From positions 1 through 35,325 of the forward strand of contig DASWMP010000147.1 of NCBI GenBank assembly GCA_036399695.1: a stretch of 35,325 nt of DNA, given 5' to 3'. Below the pieces are notes generated by a model. The model did not search any database. It was not told where the DNA came from and worked only from the letters and a program-made list of their open reading frames with translations. The position numbers and the translations under genes were made by a program. Positions 7,135 to 14,180 of this stretch are shown piece after piece; the first letter of the stretch is position 1, and each line of letters opens with the position of its first letter. The DNA comes from DASVEE01 sp036399695 (lineage in GTDB: Bacteria > Acidobacteriota > Thermoanaerobaculia > Gp7-AA8).

Positions 7135-7210
7135 TTTATGTAGGACAGACACTCCTGTCTGTCCCGTGTACCGGCACGCCGGACAGACAGGAGTGTCTGT
7201 CCTACATAAA
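7135..7210. repeat. 30-bp perfect inverted repeat between convergent genes
   Basis: Bases 7135-7164 are the exact complement of 7181-7210, with a 16-base loop. The arms contain GTAGGACAGACACTCCTGTC. The element lies between the acetyltransferase and the DUF2911 gene, which converge. It could fold in transcripts from either side and act as a bidirectional terminator or RNA-stability hairpin. There is no long T run, so the terminator role is only inferred. Confidence 0.85.
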
Positions 7211-7213
7211 CCG

Positions 7214-7257
7214 CGGGGGCCCAGGGCCTGAGCCCTGAGCCCCGGGCCCCGAGCCCT
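7214..7257. repeat. GC-rich word repeats (GGGCCC/GAGCCC)
   Basis: Low-complexity words such as GGGCCC, GAGCCCTGAGCCC and GGGCCCCGAGCCC fill the space up to the stop of the next gene. A related tract is at 12647-12670. Confidence 0.5.
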
Positions 7258-7258
7258 G

Positions 7259-8395
7259 CTACTGATTGATGTCCTGTCCCTTTTCGAGCTTGGCGACGGC
7301 GTCTGTCATCGCCTTCTTGTTCAGCTCATCCGGCGCTTGCGCGGCGGCGAGCTTCGCGTGCTTCAGCGCGTCCTTGTAGCGGCCGACGGCCGAGTAGCCG
7401 CGGGCCAGGCCGACGTTGACCGGCCAGGCGTTCGGGAACCGCTTCGCGTTCAGCTCGAATACGCGCAGCGCTTCTTCTTTCTTACCCTGCTGCAGGAGCG
7501 AGCGGCCGTAGCCATGGATGCCGGTCGGCGATGCGGTGGCGTGGTTCAGCGCTTTCTCGCGCGTCGCTTTCGATTCCGTCGTCTTGCCGGCGGCGTCCTG
7601 CACGTCGGCGAGGAGCGAGAGGGCGTTGAAGTTCTCGACGCCGATGCCCGGACGGTTCACGGCGACGTCGGCCCACTCCAGCGCTTCGTTCATCCGCTTC
7701 GCCTGCAGCGCGTAACGCGCGGCGATGACCCAGCTCTGCGCGTCGAAGCCGCGGTAGGTGCGCAGCTCGTTGCGGAGGTTGGCGATGTGCAGGTCGGTGA
7801 CGTTGTCCACTGTGATGGTGAACGGCACCCGGAGGTCTTCCCACGCGAGGGCGACGGTGGCGCGATCGGCTTTACGGTCGATGAAGTTGTACGTCAGCCA
7901 CTCGTTGTACTCGTTCTTGGCCGGCTTCACCTTCACGCGCAGCGCATCCTCGGCGGCGTCGTAGTAGTAGCTGCCCCACGAGTTGGAGTTCTTCGAGAAG
8001 ATGATCGTCCACTCGTTAGGGTCGGGGATCATGTGCAGGCCGTAACGGCCGGCGGGCAGCGGCTGCCCTTCGATCTTCACGTCGTGCGAGACGGTGAAGA
8101 CGGTGTTCTCGTTCGACCCGGCCCGCCACGGGCAGTTCTTGCCGCAGGTGCCGAAGCCGAGGTCCGACATGCCGTAGGGGGCGACATCGGTGCCGAAGAT
8201 CTTGCCCCGGCGATCCTCGCCGCGGGGCCCATGCACGTCGGGGCTGCTGTAGTCGATGGTGACGGAGACGGGTCCGATGTACTGAGTGACGGACGCTTTC
8301 TGGTTATCGCCGCTCGGCGGCAGGGAGGTAAGGGGCTGCGCAAACGCGGCGGTGGAAGCAAGCACCGCAATCGCGGCGACGAGAGCACGACGCAT
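7259..8395 (-). CDS. Secreted DUF2911 protein with TPR domain
   Basis: The 378-residue protein starts at the ATG complementary to 8393-8395, preceded by AAAGGAGAT at good distance. Upstream codons in the frame are not protein-like. Residues 1-20 are a signal peptide (RRALVAAIAVLASTAAFA). The next 170 or so residues match DUF2911: VTIDYSSPDVHGPRG, KIFGTDVAPYG, WRAGSNENTVFTVSHDVKIE, PAGRYGLHMIPD, EWTIIFSKNSNSWGSYYY and VALAWEDLRVPFTI. The C-terminal half is helical TPR sequence (AARYALQAKRMNEALEWAD, QGKKEEALRVFELNAKRFP, YKDALKHAKLAAAQAP). The family is common in Acidobacteriota and Bacteroidetes and has no established function. It is probably periplasmic. The gene is convergent with the acetyltransferase. 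Confidence 0.88.
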   Translation of the reverse strand: MRRALVAAIAVLASTAAFAQPLTSLPPSGDNQKASVTQYIGPVSVTIDYSSPDVHGPRGEDRRGKIFGTDVAPYGMSDLGFGTCGKNCPWRAGSNENTVFTVSHDVKIEGQPLPAGRYGLHMIPDPNEWTIIFSKNSNSWGSYYYDAAEDALRVKVKPAKNEYNEWLTYNFIDRKADRATVALAWEDLRVPFTITVDNVTDLHIANLRNELRTYRGFDAQSWVIAARYALQAKRMNEALEWADVAVNRPGIGVENFNALSLLADVQDAAGKTTESKATREKALNHATASPTGIHGYGRSLLQQGKKEEALRVFELNAKRFPNAWPVNVGLARGYSAVGRYKDALKHAKLAAAQAPDELNKKAMTDAVAKLEKGQDINQ

Positions 8396-8504
8396 AGGGG
8401 ATATCTCCTTTCGTTGTCGCGGCGGATCATAGGAGGAGCAGGCAGGCCCGGATGTGAACAAACGTCGCGGAAGTGAAAACGGGTTGTAGCGCGTGGGGCG
8501 TGGG

Positions 8505-8616
8505 CGATTTCCGATTTCCGATTTCGGTTGTCCGTTGCTCGTTGTCCGTTGTCCGTTGTCCGTGAAAATCGGAACCGCATCGGTCCCATAGGTCCTATTC
8601 GTCCCCTGGGTCCCAT
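8505..8616. repeat. Tandem short-word repeats before the P/A-rich protein gene
   Basis: Three word families follow one another: CGATTTC repeated at 8505-8525, GTTGTCCG repeated at about 8527-8563, and GGTCCCAT-type words at 8581-8616. The GTTGTCCG words recur around 30418-30620, and the GGTCCCAT words recur in complement at 17137-17162 inside a gene. No gene is seen in 8396-8640. Confidence 0.65.
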
Positions 8617-8628
8617 CGTTCTTCCCGT

Positions 8629-8634
8629 TACACT
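8629..8634 (+). promoter_or_regulatory. Candidate -10 element (TACACT), leaderless spacing
   Basis: TACACT ends six bases before ATG 8641 and no Shine-Dalgarno is present, so the transcript would start at the initiator codon. No good -35 is seen. Confidence 0.4.
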
Positions 8635-8640
8635 GTTGCC

Positions 8641-9138
8641 ATGCGCCCGATCGTCCTGGTGGTCCTGTTTTCCGCTGCTGCCGCTCTCGCGGAGGAGAAG
8701 CCCAAGAGCAATCCTCTGACGTTCAAGCTGCCGAAAAAGGAAGCCGTGAAGCCGGCGGAGAAGGCGCCCGCGCCTGAGGCAAAGCCGGCTGCACCGGCGC
8801 CGGAACCCGCGCCAGCTCCGGAAGCCGCCCCCGCACCAGCCCCGGCCCCCGCGCCGGCCCCGGCACCTGCGCCAGCCCCGGCACCTGCGGTGGCTCCTGC
8901 GCCGGTGACCGAAGCCGCTCCCGTGTCGGAACCTGTCGCGCCGCCGCCGGCGCCCGTGGCTCCGGTCCCCGCACCCGCCGCGACACCCGCACCAATCGCG
9001 GAACCCGTCGCCGTCCCGGCGCCCCCTCCCGCTCCTTCCTCGGCCGCTTTCCGCCTCCCGAATCAGCCGGGAAAAGCGCGTGTGAAGACGGAAAAGAAGA
9101 AGGACAAGCTCATCTTCCGGCTTCCCGATTCAAAGTAA
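8641..9138 (+). CDS. Secreted proline/alanine-rich protein with three F-(K/R)-L-P motifs
   Basis: The protein has 165 residues. A signal peptide (MRPIVLVVLFSAAAALA) is followed by a short basic segment with LTFKLPKK. A long PAPAPAPE-type linker of about 100 residues follows, then AAFRLPNQ, a lysine-rich stretch and the ending LIFRLPDSK. The motif hydrophobic-F-(K/R)-L-P thus appears three times, once before and twice after the linker. Extended Pro-Ala linkers commonly span the periplasm or peptidoglycan, as in TonB. The repeated motif may be a docking peptide. I know no named family. The high GC and repetitive codons make frame shadows likely here, but the signal peptide and the motifs at both ends support this frame. 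Confidence 0.65.
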   Translation: MRPIVLVVLFSAAAALAEEKPKSNPLTFKLPKKEAVKPAEKAPAPEAKPAAPAPEPAPAPEAAPAPAPAPAPAPAPAPAPAPAVAPAPVTEAAPVSEPVAPPPAPVAPVPAPAATPAPIAEPVAVPAPPPAPSSAAFRLPNQPGKARVKTEKKKDKLIFRLPDSK

Positions 9139-9208
9139 GGGCGCTTTCGCGCCGATGTACAAAACGACACTACTCCCCGGGCGGTCGGAGTTGCATAATG
9201 CCATCCCT

Positions 9209-11533
9209 ATGCAACTGAACGCGGATGTACGCATCGTCAGAATCAGGGTCATCGTGATCGGGGCGCTGCTCTCGCTGCTCATGGCGAGCGTCAGCATGGC
9301 CGCGATCGACGCGCTGCAGCTCGGGGCGCGGTACGACGGCACGCAAGCCAACATCACGTTCAAGGTCTACTCGTCGCGCGCCACGCGCATCGAGGTGTGG
9401 ATCTACAAGGATCCGTTCAACTTCCAGGAGCGGGTCAAGTACGTCATGGTCAAGGATCCGGCGACGAACGTCTGGTCGAAGACCGTGTCGGTGGCGACGC
9501 TGCAGACGACGTACACCATCACCGGACCGGTCTACTACGGCTACCGTGCCTGGGGTCCGAACTGGCCGTACAACGCCTCCTGGACGAAGGGCTCCGGCCT
9601 CGGCTGGATCTCGGACGTCGACGCGAACGGCAATCGCTTCAACCCGAACAAGCTCCTCATCGACCCGTACGCCCGGGAGATCTCGCAGGACCCGATCCAC
9701 GCGACGTTCAGCGACGGTACGGTCTACGCCTCCGGGCCGCTCTACCGCAATCTCGACAGCGGCGCGAAGGCGCCGAAGAGCGTCGTGCTCGCCACCGATA
9801 CGACCTCCGTCGGCACGAAGCCGACCCGCGCCCTGAAGGACGAGATCGTCTACGAGGTGCACGTCCGCGGACTGACGAAGAACGATACGTCGATCAGCTC
9901 GACGCTGCGCGGCACTTACGCCGGCGCCGCCCTCAAGGCGTCACATCTCGCTTCCCTCGGCGTCACGGCGGTCGAGTTCCTGCCGCTGCACGAGGCGCAG
10001 AACGACGCCAACGACGTCTCCGCCACGACGACCACCGACGACAACTACTGGGGGTACATGACCCTCAACTTCTTCTCCCCCGACCGCCGCTATTCGTCGG
10101 ATAAAACCGCCGGCGGCCCGACGCGCGAGTTCAAGGCCATGGTCAAGGCCTTCCACGACGCCGGCATCAAGGTCTACGTGGACGTGGTCTACAACCACAC
10201 CGGTGAAGGCGGCCTCTGGAACAACGACCCGGCCGTGGCGAACGTGCTGTCGTTCCGCGGGCTCGACAACCCCACGTACTACGAGCTGACGTGGGACAAC
10301 CAGTACTACTTCGACAGCACCGGCACGACCGGCAACTACAACACGTTCAACACGACGGCGCAGAACCTGATCGTCGACTCCCTCGCTTACTGGAAGGACG
10401 GCCTCGGCATCGACGGCTTCCGCTTCGATCTGGCCACGGTGCTGGGCAACACCTGCACGCAGGGCTGCTTCACCTACGACAAGCTGAACGCGGGCACGGC
10501 GCTCAACCGCATCGTCGCGGAGATGCCGGCGCGTCCGGCCGCGGGCGGTACGGGCGTCGACTGGATCGCGGAGCCGTGGGCCATCGGCACCGGCACGTAC
10601 CAGGTCGGCAATTTCCCGGCCGGCTGGGCGGAGTGGAACGACCAGTACCGCGACTCGCTGCGCAAGGACCAGAACAAGCTCGGCACCGAGAATGTGACGC
10701 TGGGCGAGCTGGCCAGCCGCTTCTCCGGCTCGTCGGATCTCTATCAGGACGACGGCCGCAAGCCGTGGCACTCGGTCAACTTCATCGTCGCGCACGACGG
10801 CTTCACGCTGAAGGACCTCTACTCCTGCAACGGCAAGAACAACACGCAGGCGTGGCCCTACGGCCCCTCCGACGGCGGCAGCGACAGCAACAATTCATGG
10901 GACCAGGCAGGCGTCGCGGCCGACCAGCGCCGCGCGGCACGCAACGGCCTGGCCTTCATGATGCTCAGCGCCGGCACGCCGATGATCACCGGCGGCGATG
11001 AGGTGCTGCGCTCGCTGCAGTGCAACAACAATCCGTACAACCTCGACTCGTCGGCCAACTGGCTGTCGTGGACGTGGACGACGGATCAGACGAACTTCAA
11101 GACGTTCGCGTCGCGCATGATGGCCTTCCGCAACGCGCATCCGGCGCTGCGCCCGGCGAACTTCTATTCGGCGGTCGACAACAACGGCAACGTGATGGAG
11201 CAGCTCCGGTGGTTCAAGCCGGACGGCTTCGTCCCGGACTCCGCCTACTGGGCGAACGTGGCGAACCACGCCATCGCCTGGCGCATCGACGGCACGGAGT
11301 TCAGCGACAGCGCCAGCGCGATCTACGTGGCCTACAACGGCTGGTCCGGCAGCGTGACGTTCACGCTTCCGTGGCCCGGTGCCGGCAAGCAGTGGTACCG
11401 CGTGACCGATACGTCGAACTGGGCCGAAGGCGCCAGCCAGGTGGCGACACCCGGCAGCGAGACGTTGATCGGCGGCGAGTGGACCACGTACGGCCTGAAC
11501 CCAAGGGCAGTGCTGGTGCTGATCGCGAAGTAG
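9209..11533 (+). CDS. Extracellular isoamylase (glycogen/starch debranching enzyme, GH13)
   Basis: The protein has 774 residues from ATG 9209; the in-frame ATG at 9155 would add an unlikely 18-residue tail before the signal. Residues 1-31 are a signal peptide (RVIVIGALLSLLMASVSMA). The mature protein follows the Pseudomonas isoamylase pattern almost throughout: an N-terminal beta domain (YDGTQANITFKVYSS, YYGYRAWGPNWPY), then the GH13 barrel with YEVHVRGLT, VYVDVVYNHT, GIDGFRFDLA (nucleophile Asp407), WIAEPWAIG (acid/base Glu455) and VAHDGFTLKD (Asp530). The C-terminal beta domain is also present (YVAYNGWSGSVTFTLP, SETLIGG). It hydrolyses alpha-1,6 branches of glycogen and amylopectin outside the cytoplasm (EC 3.2.1.68). 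CATAAT at 9194-9199 is a possible -10. No other glycogen gene is nearby. Confidence 0.93.
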   Translation: MQLNADVRIVRIRVIVIGALLSLLMASVSMAAIDALQLGARYDGTQANITFKVYSSRATRIEVWIYKDPFNFQERVKYVMVKDPATNVWSKTVSVATLQTTYTITGPVYYGYRAWGPNWPYNASWTKGSGLGWISDVDANGNRFNPNKLLIDPYAREISQDPIHATFSDGTVYASGPLYRNLDSGAKAPKSVVLATDTTSVGTKPTRALKDEIVYEVHVRGLTKNDTSISSTLRGTYAGAALKASHLASLGVTAVEFLPLHEAQNDANDVSATTTTDDNYWGYMTLNFFSPDRRYSSDKTAGGPTREFKAMVKAFHDAGIKVYVDVVYNHTGEGGLWNNDPAVANVLSFRGLDNPTYYELTWDNQYYFDSTGTTGNYNTFNTTAQNLIVDSLAYWKDGLGIDGFRFDLATVLGNTCTQGCFTYDKLNAGTALNRIVAEMPARPAAGGTGVDWIAEPWAIGTGTYQVGNFPAGWAEWNDQYRDSLRKDQNKLGTENVTLGELASRFSGSSDLYQDDGRKPWHSVNFIVAHDGFTLKDLYSCNGKNNTQAWPYGPSDGGSDSNNSWDQAGVAADQRRAARNGLAFMMLSAGTPMITGGDEVLRSLQCNNNPYNLDSSANWLSWTWTTDQTNFKTFASRMMAFRNAHPALRPANFYSAVDNNGNVMEQLRWFKPDGFVPDSAYWANVANHAIAWRIDGTEFSDSASAIYVAYNGWSGSVTFTLPWPGAGKQWYRVTDTSNWAEGASQVATPGSETLIGGEWTTYGLNPRAVLVLIAK

Positions 11534-11535
11534 GC

Positions 11536-11565
11536 GGGTATCGGCGCACGCTGTGCGCCTGTACG
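11536..11565. repeat. Short palindromic repeat R3, second copy
   Basis: It matches 7084-7112 (GGTATCGGCGCAC, then CTGTGCGCCTGTACG) with one change and starts three bases after the isoamylase stop codon. It joins directly to the composite R2 element. Confidence 0.7.
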
Positions 11566-11575
11566 AAAGCCGACG

Positions 11576-11745
11576 CGGAGTTTGGAGTGCGGCAGCGGCG
11601 CTTCATCAGCCGCCGCTTTTGTATAGCGGAAGCGTCGAGCTTCCGCCTCCGCCAAGGTGCACCACGCGGGCCGCAGCTCGCCGCTGCGGCTATGGGAAAG
11701 CGGCATCTGATGAAGCGCCGCTGCCCCACTCCAAACTACGCGGCG
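11576..11745. repeat. Composite inverted repeat of R2 elements
   Basis: A forward R2 copy (11576-11648) faces a reverse copy (11688-11745). The forward arm starts GCGGAGTTTGGAGTGCGGCA, and the reverse arm ends CCCCACTCCAAACTACGC. Between them GCCGCAGCTCGCCGCTGCGGC is a smaller hairpin. It separates the isoamylase gene from the convergent minus-strand gene and could terminate both. A single R2 copy is at 711-784. Confidence 0.75.
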
Positions 11746-11768
11746 TGGGTGGGTGTGACTGCGCGCGG

Positions 11769-12617
11769 CTAGAACAGCGCGAGATGCCCGCGGTTCTTGC
11801 GCGGGGCCAGCGCGGCCGGCACGAGCCGGCGCATGCGCTCGTGGAAGAAGCGGCTGCGCAGCATGGCCTGCACGCAGGCGTGCAGGTAGTCGTGCGGCGC
11901 GTCTTCGAGCGCGCGCACCTTCGCGCTGTAGAAATCGCGGTAAGCCTCGTCGCAGGTGAACTCGCCGAGGTCGGCGGTGGTCGTCGATTCGGCCCGCGTC
12001 TCGGAGACGATGCCGGCTTCGCGCAGCCGGGCGATGGCGGCCGGTTCGTCGGCGTCGAGCCGCACGTGCACCAGGCCGGCCTCGCGCAGCCGCGAAAGAT
12101 CGGCGTGCAGCACCTCGTCGACGGTCATCGCGGCAATGAATCGTGCGCCGAGGGAACCGTCGATGAATTCAACCGCGGGCACCTGGAACACGTTCACGCC
12201 GAACCGCGCGTGCAGCAGGCGCATCGTCTCCATCGATTCGACGCCCGCAAAGATAGAGCCCTCGATGGCGTGATGCGGGTAGAACGACCAGTCGACGAGC
12301 TCCCACGCCGGCTCGTCGTCGCTCTCCTCGGCAAGGCAGACCCTGCCGTCGAATGTCGCCGACTGGGCGATGGCTTCAATCTCCTCGACGTCGGCACCCG
12401 GCGGCAGCACGATCACGTCGGGCTGCTGGTAGGAGATGACGAAGCGGATGGCCTCGAGCCCCTCATCGCGGTTGTGCGCGTCGTAGAGCGAGACCTCCAT
12501 CCCCGCGCGCCTCGCCGCCGCCCCTGCGCGCAGGAGCTCGAGAGGCACCCATCGGGCGAACGCGCCGGCGAAAGCGGCGCGCCGCGGCGGTGATACGAGC
12601 AGCATCGAACGGGGCAT
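11769..12617 (-). CDS. B12-binding/radical-SAM-like protein without Fe-S cysteines
   Basis: The protein has about 282 residues from MPRSMLLVSPP (ATG complementary to 12615-12617). An upstream in-frame ATG would add nine residues. The opening MLLVSPPRRA, the WVPLELLRAGAAARRAG helix, MEVSLYDA and QQPDVIVLPPG follow the pattern of N-terminal cobalamin-binding domains of B12-dependent radical SAM enzymes. Then VDWSFYPHH, MTVDEVLHADLSRLREAG, HVRLDADEP and AIARLREAGI resemble the half-barrel of the same enzymes. The CxxxCxxC cluster motif that should lie between them is absent; the only cysteines in the protein are isolated. The usual DxHxxG cobalamin motif is not evident either. It is probably a non-catalytic relative or a repurposed fold. 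Confidence 0.55.
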   Translation of the reverse strand: MPRSMLLVSPPRRAAFAGAFARWVPLELLRAGAAARRAGMEVSLYDAHNRDEGLEAIRFVISYQQPDVIVLPPGADVEEIEAIAQSATFDGRVCLAEESDDEPAWELVDWSFYPHHAIEGSIFAGVESMETMRLLHARFGVNVFQVPAVEFIDGSLGARFIAAMTVDEVLHADLSRLREAGLVHVRLDADEPAAIARLREAGIVSETRAESTTTADLGEFTCDEAYRDFYSAKVRALEDAPHDYLHACVQAMLRSRFFHERMRRLVPAALAPRKNRGHLALF

Positions 12618-12646
12618 ACGGAAGCTGGATGCACAATAACACAATA

Positions 12647-12670
12647 GGGCCCGGGGCCCCGGGCCCCGAT
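12647..12670. repeat. GC palindromic words between divergent genes
   Basis: GGGCCCGGGGCCCCGGGCCC lies between the divergent genes at 12617 and 12699. It resembles the tract at 7214-7257. Confidence 0.45.
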
Positions 12671-12686
12671 CCCTCCGCCTCAGCGC

Positions 12687-12692
12687 TACAAT
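12687..12692 (+). promoter_or_regulatory. Candidate -10 element (TACAAT), leaderless spacing
   Basis: TACAAT ends six bases before ATG 12699, with no Shine-Dalgarno, so transcription probably begins at the start codon. Confidence 0.45.
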
Positions 12693-12698
12693 CTACCG

Positions 12699-13319
12699 AT
12701 GCGCGTCCTCTACTTCCATGGCTTCGCCTCTTCTCCGGCGAGTGCGAAGATCGTGGCGTTGCGGCCGCTGCTCGAGCCGGACATCGAGCTGCACACGCCG
12801 GATCTCAACCGGCCGGACTTCGAGCATCTCGATTTCGAGCAGATCGTGGCGCATGTGCTGGAGGAGGGGCGGCGCATCGAGCCGCGGGTCATCGTCGGCA
12901 GCTCGCTCGGAGCGATCGTGGCGCTGGAGGTGGTGCGGCGCGGGCTCGTGGCGCCGCTGGTGCTGATCGCGCCGGCCATCGGCATCGGGCACCGCTGGAT
13001 GACCAAGCTGCCGGACGGCGATCCGGTCCGCGTGTTCAATCACGCCCGCGGTGAGGACGCCTGGATTCATCGCGCCTTCTTCGAGCAACTCGAAAAGCTC
13101 GATTGCGATGCCGAGCCGCCCGCGTCGCGCGTGACCGTGATCATGGGACGCGCCGATGAGACCGTGCCGTTTGCGCTCGTGGAAGAAGCGTGGACGCGGT
13201 GGGAGCAGTCGGGGAAGCTCAGACCCGGCTCACGCTTTCATGAGATCGCGGATGGCGATCATGGACTCGTCGGGCAGACCGATACGATCGCCGAGGCCAT
13301 TCGAAGCGCCGCGGAGTGA
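12699..13319 (+). CDS. YqiA/UPF0227-type alpha/beta hydrolase
   Basis: This 206-residue cytoplasmic protein opens with VLYFHGFASSPASAKI, the hallmark of the YqiA-like esterase family. The catalytic serine is in VGSSLGAIVAL, the acid in MGRADETVP and the histidine in DGDHGLVG. No signal peptide is present. Family members are small serine esterases with activity on short acyl esters; the natural substrate is unclear. The gene has a TACAAT sequence six bases before its ATG and no ribosome-binding site. It is divergent from the B12-binding-like gene. The stop at 13317-13319 is followed by about 240 bases without a gene. Confidence 0.85.
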   Translation: MRVLYFHGFASSPASAKIVALRPLLEPDIELHTPDLNRPDFEHLDFEQIVAHVLEEGRRIEPRVIVGSSLGAIVALEVVRRGLVAPLVLIAPAIGIGHRWMTKLPDGDPVRVFNHARGEDAWIHRAFFEQLEKLDCDAEPPASRVTVIMGRADETVPFALVEEAWTRWEQSGKLRPGSRFHEIADGDHGLVGQTDTIAEAIRSAAE

Positions 13320-13531
13320 GCGCGGTAGCTTGCGGATGCGATCGATTGACCCTTAGAGTCAATGACTCCGGTCCTGGAATCCATCGTTTGACCGCGTGGG
13401 TCCACGCATTAACTCGCGGACCCCATTTTTAACTCGCGAGGCTACCGCGTTAAACCATGGGTTCAGCGACTTGGCTCGTGCGACGCTCCATTTTCACGCT
13501 CTTGACATCACCGCGCTACCGACCGAAGTTG
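13320..13531. other. Intergenic region with small palindromes
   Basis: No gene is seen. It holds ATTGAC-CCTTAGA-GTCAAT (13345-13363) and two copies of TTAACTCGCG about 20 bases apart near 13409-13439, which share the core of the array at 220-660. It also holds distant arms CGCGGTAGC (13321-13329) and GCTACCGCG (13441-13449), and a TTGACA at 13502-13507 that might be a -35 for the TetR operon. The corresponding -10 is poor. Confidence 0.45.
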
Positions 13532-13560
13532 CTAACCGCGCGGTTTAACCAAACGGTTAG
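13532..13560 (+). promoter_or_regulatory. Candidate TetR operator upstream of efflux operon
   Basis: Two nested dyads occupy 29 bases ending two bases before the TetR start. CTAACCG (13532-13538) pairs with CGGTTAG (13554-13560), and AACCGCGCGGTT (13534-13545) is a perfect palindrome. GGTT-T-AACC (13542-13550) adds a third half-site pair. The position and size suit autorepression by the TetR protein encoded next to it. Confidence 0.6.
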
Positions 13561-13562
13561 TT

Positions 13563-14180
13563 ATGACGAACGAGACGACAGACGCACGCACCCGAATCCT
13601 TGAAACGGCCATCGAAGTCTTTGCCTCGGAAGGCTTTGCCGGGGCTCGCATCGACGACATCGCCAAACGCGCCGGCGTGAACAAGGCGATGGTCTACTAC
13701 CACGTCGGCGACAAGCAGGCCCTCTACGCCGCTGTTTTCCAGATGGTGGCCGGCACCGGCGTCGCGGCGGTCGAAGAGGCCATGCGGGCGGCTGGCGACT
13801 CCTGCGAAGCACGCCTGCGCGCCGGCCTGAAGGCGCTGATCGGCCTCGCCAGGACCCATCCGAGCTTCCCGGGGCTGGTGTTGCGCGAGGTCGCCTCCGG
13901 CGGCGCGGGCGTCACGCCGGAGATGGTCGCCGCGATCTCGCGGATGTACGCCCTCCTCGGCGCGACGCTGCGCACCGGCGCCGACCGCGGCGAGTTCAGG
14001 CGCGTCGACCCGACGCTGGCCTCGATGCACATCGCCGGCAGCCTCATCTTCCTCAACGCCTCCGCGCCTGTGCGCGAGAAGCTCCGCGCGCGCATCGATC
14101 CTGAGACCGTCGGCACCGAGACGCCGGAATCGATGCTCGAGACCATCACCAACATCGTCCTCCATGGATTGAAGCAATGA
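13563..14180 (+). CDS. TetR/AcrR-family regulator of the efflux operon (CecR-like)
   Basis: This 205-residue protein has a standard TetR N-terminal helix-turn-helix (residues about 10-56: RILETAIEVFASEGFAGARI, DDIAKRAGVNKAMVYYHVGD, KQALYAAVF). A helical ligand-binding domain follows. Gene order (TetR, HlyD, ATPase, permeases) is that of E. coli cecR-ybhGFSR, so a CecR-like role in drug or metabolite sensing is inferred. Its start codon directly follows a palindromic operator candidate, which implies autoregulation of the operon. There is no clear Shine-Dalgarno. The stop overlaps the next start by four bases (ATGA), so the regulator is co-translated with the pump it controls. Confidence 0.88.
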   Translation: MTNETTDARTRILETAIEVFASEGFAGARIDDIAKRAGVNKAMVYYHVGDKQALYAAVFQMVAGTGVAAVEEAMRAAGDSCEARLRAGLKALIGLARTHPSFPGLVLREVASGGAGVTPEMVAAISRMYALLGATLRTGADRGEFRRVDPTLASMHIAGSLIFLNASAPVREKLRARIDPETVGTETPESMLETITNIVLHGLKQ

